64,000 nucleotides of DNA from Rubrivivax gelatinosus (GCF_004340905.1 NZ_SLXD01000013.1:1-64000); one strand, 5' to 3'. Numbered from the stretch's first letter, positions 1-9,685 are shown. Notes: generated from the sequence alone by a model not told the origin. Program-made: numbers and translations.

Positions 1-146
1 ATCTGGGCCTTGACCACCCACACCGAGCCGCCGAGCTTCTGCGCCGCCTCCAGCGCCTCCTGCACCGTGAACGCCGCATAACCCCGCGGCACGGGTACTC
101 CGTGCGCGCGCAGCAGTTCCTTGGCCTGGTATTCGTGGATCTTCAT
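1..146 (-). CDS. sucC: Succinyl-CoA synthetase beta subunit, N-terminal fragment (runs off window)
   Basis: The first 48 residues are visible, beginning MKIHEYQAKELL and continuing through a GVPVPRG segment to VWVVKAQ. This is the characteristic amino end of the ADP-forming succinyl-CoA ligase beta chain, an ATP-grasp enzyme that makes ATP from succinyl-CoA in the TCA cycle. The rest of the gene (family length about 388 residues) lies left of the window, and sucD would be expected beyond it. The start codon at 144-146 overlaps the stop of the upstream DUF2889 gene in an ATGA arrangement, suggesting translational coupling. Identification is firm although only the end is present. Confidence 0.93.
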   Translation of the reverse strand, partial: MKIHEYQAKELLRAHGVPVPRGYAAFTVQEALEAAQKLGGSVWVVKAQ

Positions 147-721
147 TCGGGACTCCCGGAAGTGTCGAGAACCGCGCCGGGCCGACGGAACCAGCGCGGG
201 TAGTGGAGGCGGGCGACCTCGCCGTCGCTGCGCAAGGCATGACAGCGGTCGAGCTGGAAGGGTTTGACGCCGCTGTCGCCGCGCGTGTCGATGACCTCGC
301 CGGCGAAGGCCTGGATGACCGCCGTCGGCAGCACCTGGGCGAGTTCGGTGATGTGGGTGCAGCCGAGCACGCCACCGACACGCTCCTGCAGCCCCTTGCG
401 GAAGCCGCGCGCGAGGTTCAGGCCGATCAGCGAGCGGTAGGCTTCGCCGTGGTCGTCGCAGTGGCCGGCGTAGGGCATCCAGCGTGTCCTGGCGCCGGCG
501 TCGACGACGTTCAGCGAGGTGTCGACGACGAGCCGGATCAGCATGTCGTGGATCGGCGTGCCGGCGGTGCGCACTTCGCTGGCCAGGCGGGCGTCGCGCG
601 TCTTGGTGTCGACGAGCGTCGCGTCGACCTCCCACAAACCGTCGTCCCGGGCAAAGACCTGCACGTCGATCTGACGACGGTGCTTGAGCTGGCGTCGGGC
701 CGCGGCGGGAGGAAGACTCAT
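143..721 (-). CDS. DUF2889 domain protein
   Basis: A 192-residue cytoplasmic protein beginning MSLPPAAARRQLKHRRQIDV. It has the pattern of DUF2889: an early RRQIDVQVF/GLWEVDATLVDTK block, a middle block on MLIRLVVD, and a later LGCTHITEL segment. No catalytic function is established for the family. An ATG at 719-721 fits the family start better than a farther upstream extension, which is Arg/Pro-rich and looks like non-coding readthrough. There is no clear Shine-Dalgarno. Its stop overlaps the sucC start, so it sits between recX and sucC on the same strand. Function unknown. Confidence 0.85.
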   Translation of the reverse strand: MSLPPAAARRQLKHRRQIDVQVFARDDGLWEVDATLVDTKTRDARLASEVRTAGTPIHDMLIRLVVDTSLNVVDAGARTRWMPYAGHCDDHGEAYRSLIGLNLARGFRKGLQERVGGVLGCTHITELAQVLPTAVIQAFAGEVIDTRGDSGVKPFQLDRCHALRSDGEVARLHYPRWFRRPGAVLDTSGSPE

Positions 722-845
722 GGAGGAGGACAGGGCCGGCGGCTGGCCGCTGAAAAAGCGGCGGCAATGTAGCACGCGGCGGCGCAGCCGGCAGGCGGCG
801 GCTGGACAAGCCCTGGACGGCGCTCGGATGCGCGCCGCCGGCACC

Positions 846-1340
846 TCAGTCGAGGTCGATCTCGGTCTCGCCGTCGTCGGCGGCGCCGATCGAGGGCACG
901 ACACGCCGGATCACCTCGCCGTCGAAACCCCGGCCGGCGAGGAAACGCATCTGCTTGGCTCGTTCGGCAGCATCGGCGGGCGCGGCGCCGAAACGCCGGC
1001 ACCAGACCTCGCGGGCGCGCTGCTGTTCGGTGGTGCGGGCCTGTTCGAGCGCCTGGGAGACCAGTTCGGGCGCCAGGCCCTTGGACTGCAGGGTCTGGCG
1101 CAGGCGACGGCTGCCGAAACGCGCGCCCTGCGCGAGCACCGATTCGGCGACCCGCGCCTCGCTCAGCAGCCCGGCGGCCTGCAACTCGTCGAGTGCACGC
1201 GCGATCTGATCGGCGGCACTGGCCTCGGGCTGGTCCTCGGCGTGGCGCGCGAGCTTGCGTTCGAGTTCGGCGCGCGAATGCTCACGCTGCGCCAGGAAAC
1301 GCAGCGCGCGGCCTTTCAGCGAGGGGGCGGCGAAAGCCAT
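846..1340 (-). CDS. recX: Regulatory protein RecX
   Basis: A 164-residue protein with the RecX helical-repeat organisation: SLKGRALRFLAQREHSRAELERKL at the start, a central LQAAGLLSEARVAESV block, and a GLAPELVSQAL block, ending in an acidic tail. RecX binds RecA filaments and inhibits or remodels them. It lies 83 bp downstream of recA on the same strand, the usual arrangement for co-expression with the SOS response. The ATG at 1338-1340 is preferred; an in-frame TTG 24 bp upstream would add only MPGPASTP. A short dyad (GGGTG-T-CACCC, 1367-1377) lies in the recA-recX gap. Confidence 0.92.
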   Translation of the reverse strand: MAFAAPSLKGRALRFLAQREHSRAELERKLARHAEDQPEASAADQIARALDELQAAGLLSEARVAESVLAQGARFGSRRLRQTLQSKGLAPELVSQALEQARTTEQQRAREVWCRRFGAAPADAAERAKQMRFLAGRGFDGEVIRRVVPSIGAADDGETEIDLD

Positions 1341-1423
1341 CGGGGTGCTGGCAGGGCCGGGCAACAGGGTGTCACCCGGCCTCGCAAAGCCACCGGAGCG
1401 CGCTCACGCCCCGGCGGCCGGCA

Positions 1424-2470
<1,047 letters not shown>

Positions 2471-2504
2471 CGGGTTCTCCTTGATTGGCGCCGATTATTG
2501 CAGA

Positions 2505-2524
2505 AACTGGATATTCGTACAGTT
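2505..2524 (-). promoter_or_regulatory. LexA (SOS) operator of recA
   Basis: A 20-bp dyad with perfect 5-bp arms AACTG and CAGTT. Read towards recA it is CTGT-N8-CCAG, one base from the CTGT-N8-ACAG LexA consensus. It overlaps the expected -35/spacer region of a recA promoter whose likely -10 is AATAAT, just before the leader. The position and form fit SOS repression of recA-recX. LexA binding itself is inferred. Confidence 0.8.
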
Positions 2525-2642
2525 CTTCCGGGGGCCCTCGCCTTGGGGTTGCCGGGCTGACACCCTGCCCCGTATCAACGCGGCGGGCCGCTAAAATCCC
2601 GCCCGCCAGAGCCCCGCGACGGGCCCGCCGACGGAGACAGTC

Positions 2643-3314
2643 ATGCGCATCCTCATCGCCGAAGACGACCAGGTCCTGGCCGACGGCCTGCTGCGCTCCT
2701 TGCGCGCCTCGGGTTACGCGGTCGACCAGGTCGGCAGCGGCACCGAGGCCGACGCCGCACTGTCGGCGCACGAGTTCGATCTCGTCATCCTCGACCTCGG
2801 CCTGCCCAAGCTGCACGGCTTCGACGTGCTCAAGCGCCTGCGGGCACGCGGCGCCTCGGTGCCGGTGCTGATCCTCACCGCGGCCGACAGCGTCGAGCAG
2901 CGTGTCAAGGGCCTGGACCTGGGCGCCGACGACTACATGGCCAAGCCCTTCTCGCTGCAGGAACTGGAGGCACGTGTGCGCGCGCTCACGCGCCGCGGCC
3001 TGGGCACCGCCTCCAGCGTGATCAAGCACGGCCCGCTCACGTTCGACGCCACCGGCCGCGTGGCCTACCTCAACGACCAGATGATCGAGCTGTCGGCACG
3101 CGAGCTGTCGCTGCTGGAGGTGCTGCTGCAGCGCTCGGGACGCCTGGTCAGCAAGGACCAGCTCGTCGAGCGCCTGTGCGAGTGGGGCGAGGAGGTCAGC
3201 AACAACGCGATCGAGGTCTACATCCACCGCCTGCGCAAGAAGATCGAGCAGGGCCCGGTCAGGATCGCCACGGTTCGCGGCCTGGGTTACTGCCTGGAGA
3301 AGATCGCGGCCTGA
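2643..3314 (+). CDS. OmpR/TctD-type response regulator
   Basis: A 223-residue two-domain regulator. The receiver domain has the acidic pocket EDD (residues 7-9), phospho-acceptor D51 (VILDLGLP) and K101 (KPF). A winged-helix DNA-binding domain follows, with the typical SARELSLLEVLLQRSGRLVSK and IEVYIHRLRKKIE segments. It is followed 104 bp downstream by its probable partner histidine kinase. The QseB/TctD subgroup is suggested by length and the kinase partner; the stimulus and targets cannot be told from sequence. GGAGAC lies just before the ATG. Confidence 0.95.
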   Translation: MRILIAEDDQVLADGLLRSLRASGYAVDQVGSGTEADAALSAHEFDLVILDLGLPKLHGFDVLKRLRARGASVPVLILTAADSVEQRVKGLDLGADDYMAKPFSLQELEARVRALTRRGLGTASSVIKHGPLTFDATGRVAYLNDQMIELSARELSLLEVLLQRSGRLVSKDQLVERLCEWGEEVSNNAIEVYIHRLRKKIEQGPVRIATVRGLGYCLEKIAA

Positions 3315-3337
3315 CGGCACGCGTCCCGCCCCAGCCC

Positions 3338-3373
3338 CTCGAGGGGGCGACGCCAGTGAACCGGCAGAGCCGG
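3338..3373 (+). repeat. Palindrome and hairpin between the two-component genes
   Basis: The gap between response regulator and kinase holds a CCCCTCGAGGGG palindrome and, about 15 bp later, a CCGGC-AGA-GCCGG stem-loop. Similar CCCCTCG-GGGGG material occurs after the kinase gene (4895-4909). This may be a dispersed palindromic repeat or a processing/attenuation hairpin that lowers kinase relative to regulator expression. The role is not established. Confidence 0.4.
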
Positions 3374-3418
3374 ATCCTCGGCGTCCGCCTGGGAAGACCA
3401 GCGGTATCCTGAAGACGC

Positions 3419-4891
3419 ATGGCGACGCGCGACCAACGCTCCCTTTTCGGCGAAATCCTCGACTGGATGCTCGCGCCGCTGCTGCTGCTGTGGCCGATGA
3501 GCGTCGCGCTGACCTGGCTGGTGGCGCAGAACATCGCCAACCGTCCCTACGACCGCGAGCTGGGCGTCATGGTGCGCGTGATCGCGCGTCAGGCCGCGGC
3601 CGAGCACACGATGCCGGCGCGCGCCAGCGACGCGGCGCGCCGCAGCCTGGAGCAGGCGGCCACGCAGCTGCTGCGCCCGGACGACAACGACAGCCTGTTC
3701 TTCCAGGTGCGCGGCGCGCGCGGCGAACTCGTCGCCGGCGACGCCGACCTGCCGGTGCCCAACGACGGCCCGCCGACCGTGGAGCCGCGGTTTCGCGACG
3801 ACGTGATCCGCGACGAGCCGGTGCGCGTGGCCTACCTCTGGACCGGCGAGGACGCCGGCGGCAACGCCGGGCTGATCCAGATCGCCGAGACGGTGGACAA
3901 ACGTTCGCGCCTGGCCACCGAGATCATCAAGGGCGTGATCCTGCCGCAGTTCGTCATCCTGCCGGTGGCGGTGCTGCTGGTGTGGCTGGCGCTGGCGCGC
4001 GGCATCCGGCCGCTGTCGGACCTGCAGCAGCGCATCCGCCAGCGCGAGAGCACCGACCTGTCGCCGATCGAGGACCGCCACGTGCCCGAGGAGGTGGCGC
4101 CGCTGGTCGGCGCGATCAACGACCTGCTGGGCCGGCTCGACCAGTCGATCGCCGCGCAGCGCCACTTCCTCGCCGACGCGGCGCACCAGCTGAAGACGCC
4201 GCTGGCGGGGCTGCGCACGCAGGCCGAACTGGCCGAGCGTGAACTGGACGGCGGCCAGGGCGACACGCTGTCGATGAAACACTCGCTGCGCCAGATCGCG
4301 CTGTCGAGCCAGCGCGCCGCGCACATGGTCAACCAGCTGCTGTCGATGGCGCGTGCCGAGGACAAGGAGCAGGCGCTGCGCAAGCAGGACGTGGACCTCG
4401 CCGCCACGGTGGTCGAGACGGTGCGCGACTTCGTGCCCAAGGCGATGGAGAAGCACATCGACCTGGGCTACGAGGGCCCGGAACCGGGCGTCGAAGGTGC
4501 GCGCCTGTGGGGCCAGCCGGTGCTGGTGCGCGAGATGGTGCGCAACCTCGTCGACAACGCGCTGCAGTACACGCCCGCCGGCGGCACCGTCACCGCCCGC
4601 GTGATGCCCGACCCCTTCGGCCAGGTGCTGGTGCTGCAGGTCGAGGACACCGGCCCCGGGATCGCGCCGGCCGAGCGCGAGATGATCTTCCAGCCCTTCT
4701 ACCGCGCGCTGGGCACCGACGTCGACGGCAGCGGCCTGGGCCTGGCGATCGTGCAGGAGATCGCCAACGTGCACGGCGCCGAGATCGCCGTCACCGACGC
4801 CGAGCTGCGCCCCGGCAGCACGCAGGGCACGCCGGGCGCGGTGTTCACGGTGCGGTTCCCGCTGGGCAGCGAGGAGCCGCCGCAGAGCTGA
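3419..4891 (+). CDS. Sensor histidine kinase (TctE/QseC type)
   Basis: A 490-residue inner-membrane kinase. A first membrane helix at about residues 20-40 is followed by a periplasmic sensor region of about 140 residues resembling the two-component sensor N-terminal domain, then a second helix at about 177-195 (LPQFVILPVAVLLVWLALA). After the HAMP-like region comes the H box with H256 in HQLKTPLAGLRTQ. N (VRNLVDNALQYTP), G1 (EDTGPGI) and G2 (GSGLGLAIV) boxes complete the ATP-binding domain. It presumably phosphorylates D51 of the preceding regulator. The signal is unknown; tricarboxylate or quorum signals are possibilities for the subfamily only. Confidence 0.94.
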   Translation: MATRDQRSLFGEILDWMLAPLLLLWPMSVALTWLVAQNIANRPYDRELGVMVRVIARQAAAEHTMPARASDAARRSLEQAATQLLRPDDNDSLFFQVRGARGELVAGDADLPVPNDGPPTVEPRFRDDVIRDEPVRVAYLWTGEDAGGNAGLIQIAETVDKRSRLATEIIKGVILPQFVILPVAVLLVWLALARGIRPLSDLQQRIRQRESTDLSPIEDRHVPEEVAPLVGAINDLLGRLDQSIAAQRHFLADAAHQLKTPLAGLRTQAELAERELDGGQGDTLSMKHSLRQIALSSQRAAHMVNQLLSMARAEDKEQALRKQDVDLAATVVETVRDFVPKAMEKHIDLGYEGPEPGVEGARLWGQPVLVREMVRNLVDNALQYTPAGGTVTARVMPDPFGQVLVLQVEDTGPGIAPAEREMIFQPFYRALGTDVDGSGLGLAIVQEIANVHGAEIAVTDAELRPGSTQGTPGAVFTVRFPLGSEEPPQS

Positions 4892-4894
4892 TGC

Positions 4895-4964
4895 GTCCCC
4901 TCGGGGGACCGGTCGCCGCAGGCGACCAGCGGAGACGGTGCGCGTGCCGGGCCGCCAGGCGGCC
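4895..4964. repeat. Cluster of three hairpins between convergent genes
   Basis: Between the convergent kinase and rodA genes lie three near-contiguous inverted repeats: GTCCCC-TCG-GGGGAC (4895-4909), GGTCGCC-GCA-GGCGACC (4911-4927) and GGCCGCC-A-GGCGGCC (4950-4964). None is followed by a good T run on either strand. They may act as a bidirectional Rho-dependent end or as a REP-like repeat unit. The first resembles the palindrome at 3338. Confidence 0.45.
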
Positions 4965-4978
4965 GGGGCTGCGGCCCT

Positions 4979-6139
4979 TCAGCTCATCATGAGCCGTCGG
5001 CTGCGCGCCACGGACATCAGGATCCCCAGCCCCAGCCCCAGCGTCACCATCGCCGTGCCACCGTAGCTGACGAAGGGCAGCGGCACGCCGACCACCGGCA
5101 GGATGCCGCTGACCATGCCCATGTTGACGAAGGCGTAGGTGAAGACGCTCAGCGACATCGCGCCGGCGAGCAGGCGCGAGAACACCGTCGGCGCCTCGCC
5201 GGCGATCATCAGGCCGCGGAAGATCAGGAAGACGAAGGCGAACAGCAGCAGCAGCACGCCGGCGAGGCCGAACTCCTCGCAGAAGGCGGCGAAGATGAAG
5301 TCGGTCGTGCGCTCGGGGATGAACTCCAGGTGCGTCTGGGTGCCGTTCATGAAGCCCTTGCCGGTGACGCCGCCGGAGCCGATGGCGATCATGCCCTGGA
5401 TGATGTGGAAGCCCTTGCCCAGCGGGTCCTGGGTCGGGTCGAGCAGCGTGCAGACGCGGTGGCGCTGGTACTCGCGCAGGATCGGCCACTCGACGCCGGG
5501 CTGGCAGATCGTCGGCTCGGCGACGACCAGCGCGACGATGCCGACGACGCCCAGCGCCAGCACCGGCAGGATCAGCTTCCACGACAGCCCGGCGAAGAAG
5601 ATGACGTACAGGCCGCCGGCCAGGATCAGCAGCGAGGTGCCGAGGTCGGGCTGGTGCATCACCAGCAGCACCGGCACACCCAGCAGCGCGGCGGCGACGA
5701 GGAAGTCGGGCACGCGCAGCAGGCCTTCGCGCTTCTGGAACCACCAGGCCAGCATCAGCGGCATCGCGATCTTCAGGATCTCGCTGGGCTGGATCACGAT
5801 GCCCAGGTTGAGCCAGCGCGTCGCGCCCTTCTTCGTGATGCCGATGCCCGGCAGCGCGGTCATCAGCAACAGCACCACGCCGATGACGTACAGCGGCACC
5901 GCGATCTGCTGCAGACGCTGCGGCGGCACCTGCGCCACCGCGAACATGACGAAGAAGGCCAGCAGCATGTTGCGGCCATGGTCGACGAAACGCGTGCCAT
6001 GGTCGTAGCCGGCGGAGTACATCGTCACCAGGCCGATCGTCGCCAGCAGCAGCAGCGCCGCGGCCAGCGGGCCGTCGAAGCCGCTGAAAACGCCGCGCAG
6101 GCGCTGCCACAGCGAGGGCCGTTCGAACACCGCGTTCAT
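4979..6139 (-). CDS. mrdB: Rod-shape peptidoglycan polymerase RodA
   Basis: A 386-residue SEDS-family integral membrane protein with about ten hydrophobic helices and hallmark loops (MHQPDLGTSLLILAGGL, QGMIAIGSGGVTGKGF, PERTTDFIFAAFCEEFG, MVSGILPVVGVPLPFVSYGG). It polymerises lipid II glycan strands for lateral wall growth together with PBP2. Its ATG overlaps the stop of mrdA (ATGA), so the two partners are translationally coupled. It is the last gene of the mreBCD-mrdAB cluster and ends in a convergent hairpin cluster shared with the histidine kinase gene. Confidence 0.97.
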   Translation of the reverse strand: MNAVFERPSLWQRLRGVFSGFDGPLAAALLLLATIGLVTMYSAGYDHGTRFVDHGRNMLLAFFVMFAVAQVPPQRLQQIAVPLYVIGVVLLLMTALPGIGITKKGATRWLNLGIVIQPSEILKIAMPLMLAWWFQKREGLLRVPDFLVAAALLGVPVLLVMHQPDLGTSLLILAGGLYVIFFAGLSWKLILPVLALGVVGIVALVVAEPTICQPGVEWPILREYQRHRVCTLLDPTQDPLGKGFHIIQGMIAIGSGGVTGKGFMNGTQTHLEFIPERTTDFIFAAFCEEFGLAGVLLLLFAFVFLIFRGLMIAGEAPTVFSRLLAGAMSLSVFTYAFVNMGMVSGILPVVGVPLPFVSYGGTAMVTLGLGLGILMSVARSRRLMMS

Positions 6140-8253
6140 CGCCGGGCCACCTTCTGGGCCTGGACGTCGGAGGCGGCGCCGACCGGGGGCGCCAGGGCCG
6201 GCACCGGGTCGCGCCGTGACGGCGTGGACGGGGGCGGGGCGGCGGGCGTCGCCACGACCGTCGCAGCCGCGGAGGCCGCGAGTTCGGCGGCGCTCGGTGC
6301 CTGGCCCGGCAGCGGCACGTCGACCGCACGGCGCGGGGCGCCGATCGGCGGCCCGGCGCGGCCGATGCGTACCGCGGCCAGATCCTCCTCGCTCGGGTAC
6401 TGGCCCAGCAGCAGGTAGTCGATGACGCGGCGCGCGATCGGCGCCGCCGACGCAGCGCCGAAGCCGGCGTTCTCGACAACCACCGCCAGCGCGACACGCG
6501 GCTGATCCATCGGCGCCACCGCGGTGTACAGCGAATGGTCGCGCTTGTGCTCCTCGAGCTTGGCGGCGTTGTACTTCTCGTTGGCGCGGATCGTCACCGC
6601 CTGCGCGGTGCCGGTCTTGCCGCCGCTGGTGTACGGCGCGCCAGCGAAGACTCCGGCGCCGGTCCCCTCGAGCACGACGCCCTGCAGCGCGCGCATCACC
6701 ACCGCCACGTTCTCGGGCTTGAGCGGCAGCGGCTCGCGCGGCCGGGCCGCGATCTGGCGCCGCTCACGCGAGATCACGTCCTCGACCTCGCGCACCAGGT
6801 GCGGCGTGTAGCGCTGGCCGCCCGAAGCCAGCGTGGCCATCGCGCTGGCCATCTGCAGCATCGTGAAATGGTTGTAGCCCTGGCCGATGCCCAGGGAGAT
6901 GGTTTCGCCGGCGTACCAGCGCTGCTGCTCGGCACGCTTGTAGGCACGGCGCTTCCAGTCGGTGGACGGCAGCACGCCGGTGACCTCGCCTTCCAGGTCG
7001 ATGCCGGTGCGCTGGCCGAAGCCGAAGGGCGCCATCAGGTCGTGGATCAGGTCCACGCCCATCTCGTTGGCGAGCGAATAGAAGTAGACGTTGCTCGACT
7101 TGACGATCGCCCGGTGCATGTCCACCGGCCCGAGCGCGATGTCGCCGTGGCTGCGGAACGTGTGGTTGCCGAAGGTCCAGCTGGCGTTGTCCTGGATGAT
7201 CGTGGAGGCGCTGCGTTTGCCCGACTGCAGCGCGTTGATCGCCATGAAGGGCTTGTAGGTCGAGCCCGGCGGATAGGTGCCGCGCAGCGCGCGGTTGAGC
7301 AGCGGCCGGTCGAGGCTGTCGTTGAGTTCGCGCCAGCTCTCGACGTCGATGCCGTCGACGAACAGGTTGGGGTCGAAGGTCGGCTTGCTGACGAAGGCCA
7401 GGATCTCGCCGCTGCGCGGGTCGATCGCCACCAGTGCGCCGCGGCGCTCGCCGAACATCTGCTCGACCAGCGCCTGCAGCTTGATGTCGATGGACAGCAC
7501 GAGCTTGTTGCCCGGCGTCGGCGGGTGGCTCGCGAGGCGGCGCACGGCGCGCCCGTTGGCGCCGGTTTCCACCTCCTCGAAGCCGGTGGTGCCGTGAAGC
7601 TCCTGTTCGTAGCTCTGTTCCAGGCCGAGCTTGCCGATGTACTCGGTGCCGCGGTAGTTGTCCTGCCGCTCCTCGGGCCAGTCGGACATCGCCTTCTTCT
7701 CGGCCTGGTTGATGCGGCCGATGTAGCCCAGCAGGTGGCTGCCGACCTCGCCCAGCGGGTACTGGCGGAACAGCCGCGCCTTGACGTCCACGCCAGGGAA
7801 GCGGAAACGCTGCGCCATGAAACGCGCCACCTCCTCGTCGCTGAGCTTGGTGCGGATCGGCAGCGACTCGAAGCCCTTGCTCTCCTCGAGCTGGCGCTTG
7901 AAGCGGCGGCGGTCGCGCGTCTGGATCTCGACGTAGCGGCCGAGCTGGTCGATCAGCGCATCCAGGTCGACCTCGCCGATGCGCGAAGGCGTGATCTCCA
8001 GCGTGTAGGCCGAGTAGTTGGTGGCCAGCACCACGCCGTTGCGGTCGACGATCAGCCCGCGGTTGGGCACGATCGGCACGATGGCGATGCGGTTGTTCTC
8101 GGCCTGCGTCGCCAGCTCGTCGTGGCGCACGACCTGCAGGTACACCAGGCGTGCCGCCAGCAGCCCGAAGGCGATGAGCACGAAGGCCGCGGCCGCGAAC
8201 AGCCGGGCGCGGAAACGCCCGAGCTCGCGTTCGAGGTCCTTGATCTCGGTCAC
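6136..8253 (-). CDS. mrdA: Penicillin-binding protein 2, rod-specific transpeptidase
   Basis: A 705-residue class B PBP. A short cytoplasmic tail, one membrane helix (AAAFVLIAFGLLAARLVYLQ) and the dimerisation region precede the transpeptidase domain. That domain carries GSTYKPF (SxxK nucleophile), SSN and KTGTAQ motifs. It crosslinks side-wall peptidoglycan with RodA/MreBCD. The GTG start at 8251-8253 overlaps the mreD stop (GTGA); the longer in-frame extension upstream lies inside mreD and is Arg/Ala-rich. The last about 70 residues form an Ala/Pro-rich tail beyond the catalytic domain, longer than in E. coli PBP2 (633 residues). Confidence 0.95.
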   Translation of the reverse strand: MTEIKDLERELGRFRARLFAAAAFVLIAFGLLAARLVYLQVVRHDELATQAENNRIAIVPIVPNRGLIVDRNGVVLATNYSAYTLEITPSRIGEVDLDALIDQLGRYVEIQTRDRRRFKRQLEESKGFESLPIRTKLSDEEVARFMAQRFRFPGVDVKARLFRQYPLGEVGSHLLGYIGRINQAEKKAMSDWPEERQDNYRGTEYIGKLGLEQSYEQELHGTTGFEEVETGANGRAVRRLASHPPTPGNKLVLSIDIKLQALVEQMFGERRGALVAIDPRSGEILAFVSKPTFDPNLFVDGIDVESWRELNDSLDRPLLNRALRGTYPPGSTYKPFMAINALQSGKRSASTIIQDNASWTFGNHTFRSHGDIALGPVDMHRAIVKSSNVYFYSLANEMGVDLIHDLMAPFGFGQRTGIDLEGEVTGVLPSTDWKRRAYKRAEQQRWYAGETISLGIGQGYNHFTMLQMASAMATLASGGQRYTPHLVREVEDVISRERRQIAARPREPLPLKPENVAVVMRALQGVVLEGTGAGVFAGAPYTSGGKTGTAQAVTIRANEKYNAAKLEEHKRDHSLYTAVAPMDQPRVALAVVVENAGFGAASAAPIARRVIDYLLLGQYPSEEDLAAVRIGRAGPPIGAPRRAVDVPLPGQAPSAAELAASAAATVVATPAAPPPSTPSRRDPVPALAPPVGAASDVQAQKVARR

Positions 8254-8771
8254 AGCGGCCGATTCTCGTCCGGATCCGGGGCGCGGCGCTGCGGCGCCAG
8301 CAGCACGATCGTGACGAGCGGCCAGGCCAGCGCCTCGATCACCGGCGCGAGCAGCAGCCACCAGCCGGGGAACATGCCGCCGGCGGCCAGGCGCACGACG
8401 AGCGCGACGAGGTGCGCGGCGAAGAACAGCGGCGCGATCTGCACGGCCTGCTCGACGACGCCGAACCACAGCAGGCGGCGGTGCACGATGATCGCAGCGT
8501 AGGCCAGCAGCGAGTACGCCAGCGCATGCTGGCCGAGCAGCGCCCCTTGGTGCACGTCCAGCAGCAGGCCGAACACGAAGCCGACGCCGACGCCGACACG
8601 CCGCGGCTGGTGCACCGCCCAGAACACCAGCACGACGGCCAGCAGGTCCGGGATCGCCGGATGCCGCCCCAGCGGCAGCAGCATGAAGGCAAACGCCAGC
8701 AGCAGCGTGAGCGCGATGAAGAAGGGGTTGACCGGCAGCAGCAGCTGGTCGGAACCGCGCGGCATGATCAT
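8250..8771 (-). CDS. mreD: Rod shape-determining protein MreD
   Basis: A 173-residue hydrophobic protein with about five membrane helices and the family's LPVNPFFIALTLLLAFAF start and VGVGFVFGLLLDVHQGALLGQHAL core. It is the inner-membrane link between MreC and the elongation synthases. ATGA overlap with mreC upstream and GTGA overlap with mrdA downstream show tight coupling. A second ATG two codons in (8763-8765) is an equally possible start. Confidence 0.93.
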   Translation of the reverse strand: MIMPRGSDQLLLPVNPFFIALTLLLAFAFMLLPLGRHPAIPDLLAVVLVFWAVHQPRRVGVGVGFVFGLLLDVHQGALLGQHALAYSLLAYAAIIVHRRLLWFGVVEQAVQIAPLFFAAHLVALVVRLAAGGMFPGWWLLLAPVIEALAWPLVTIVLLAPQRRAPDPDENRPL

Positions 8772-9685
8772 CGGCGACCGCTCCCCTTGCGCCGTGCGAT
8801 CTCCGGCGCCACCGGCACCGGTTCGGGGCGCGGCGGCAGCAGCGCGGCCAGCGGCTCGAGCACCAGCACGTGGCGCACGCCGTCGCTGCGCGCCGTCGGC
8901 GCCAGCGCGATGCGCGCGAAACCCGACTCCGAGCGCCGCTCGACCGACACCACGCGCGCCACCGGCAGGCCCGGCGGGTAGACGCCGTCGACGCCGCTGG
9001 TCTGCAGCTCGTCGCCGGCGCGCACGTCGTCGTTGGCCGAGGTGAAGCGCAGCTCCATGCCGCCGGCGACGCCGAAGGCCGCGCCGCGCTGCTGCGTGCG
9101 CATGTTGAGCACCGGGATCGCCGCGTCCTTGTCGACGAGCAGCGTGACCTCCGAGGTCAGCGCGAACACGCGCGTGACCTGGCCGAGCACGCCGTCCTGG
9201 TTGACGACCGGCGAGCCGGCGACGACGCCCTGGGTCTGGCCGCGGTCGATGAAGATCTTGCGCGAATACGGGTCGGCGGCTTCGTACAGCACCTCGGCGG
9301 CCTGCGAGCGCACCGCCAGCGCGGGCTTCAGCTCCAGCAGCGCACGCAGCTGCGCGTTCTCGGCGGCCAGCGCGCCGGCACGCGCGAGCTTGTCGGCGCT
9401 CTGCGCGAGCTGGCGCAGCGCGTCCTGCTCGGAGGCCCGTGCCGCCTCCAGGCCGCGCAGGTAGTCGGCGCCGCCGAACACCAGGTCCACCGGCACCGCC
9501 AGCGCGCGCTGCAGCGGCAGCAGCACGATCGCGACCGCCTCGCGCAGCGGCCCGGCGATGCGCAGCCGCGCGTCGGCGACCATCAGGAAGAAGGCCAGCG
9601 CGGCGAAGAAGACGAGCTTGGTGAGCGCCGAGGTGCCCTGGCGGAAGAAGGGCGGCGGCGTGCGGTCGAGCGTACCGAGCGGCAT
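8768..9685 (-). CDS. mreC: Rod shape-determining protein MreC
   Basis: A 305-residue bitopic protein: one N-terminal membrane helix (LTKLVFFAALAFFLMVADARL), a periplasmic coiled coil rich in Ala/Leu/Gln (about residues 75-120), then the two beta-barrel domains with FIDRGQTQGVVAGSPVVNQDGVLGQV. It scaffolds PBP2/RodA in the periplasm. Its stop overlaps the mreD start. The 86-bp gap to mreB carries a run of CCGG units but no clear terminator. Confidence 0.95.
   Translation of the reverse strand: MPLGTLDRTPPPFFRQGTSALTKLVFFAALAFFLMVADARLRIAGPLREAVAIVLLPLQRALAVPVDLVFGGADYLRGLEAARASEQDALRQLAQSADKLARAGALAAENAQLRALLELKPALAVRSQAAEVLYEAADPYSRKIFIDRGQTQGVVAGSPVVNQDGVLGQVTRVFALTSEVTLLVDKDAAIPVLNMRTQQRGAAFGVAGGMELRFTSANDDVRAGDELQTSGVDGVYPPGLPVARVVSVERRSESGFARIALAPTARSDGVRHVLVLEPLAALLPPRPEPVPVAPEIARRKGSGRR

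Noticed and set aside
8254..8469. Upstream extension of mrdA by 72 codons
   Set aside because: It lies wholly inside mreD and is Arg/Ala-rich. The GTG overlapping the mreD stop restores the family start.
6535..8502. Long plus-strand open frame opposite mrdA
   Set aside because: It is a shadow of the PBP2 gene in high-GC DNA, with the composition of antisense translation and no family motif.
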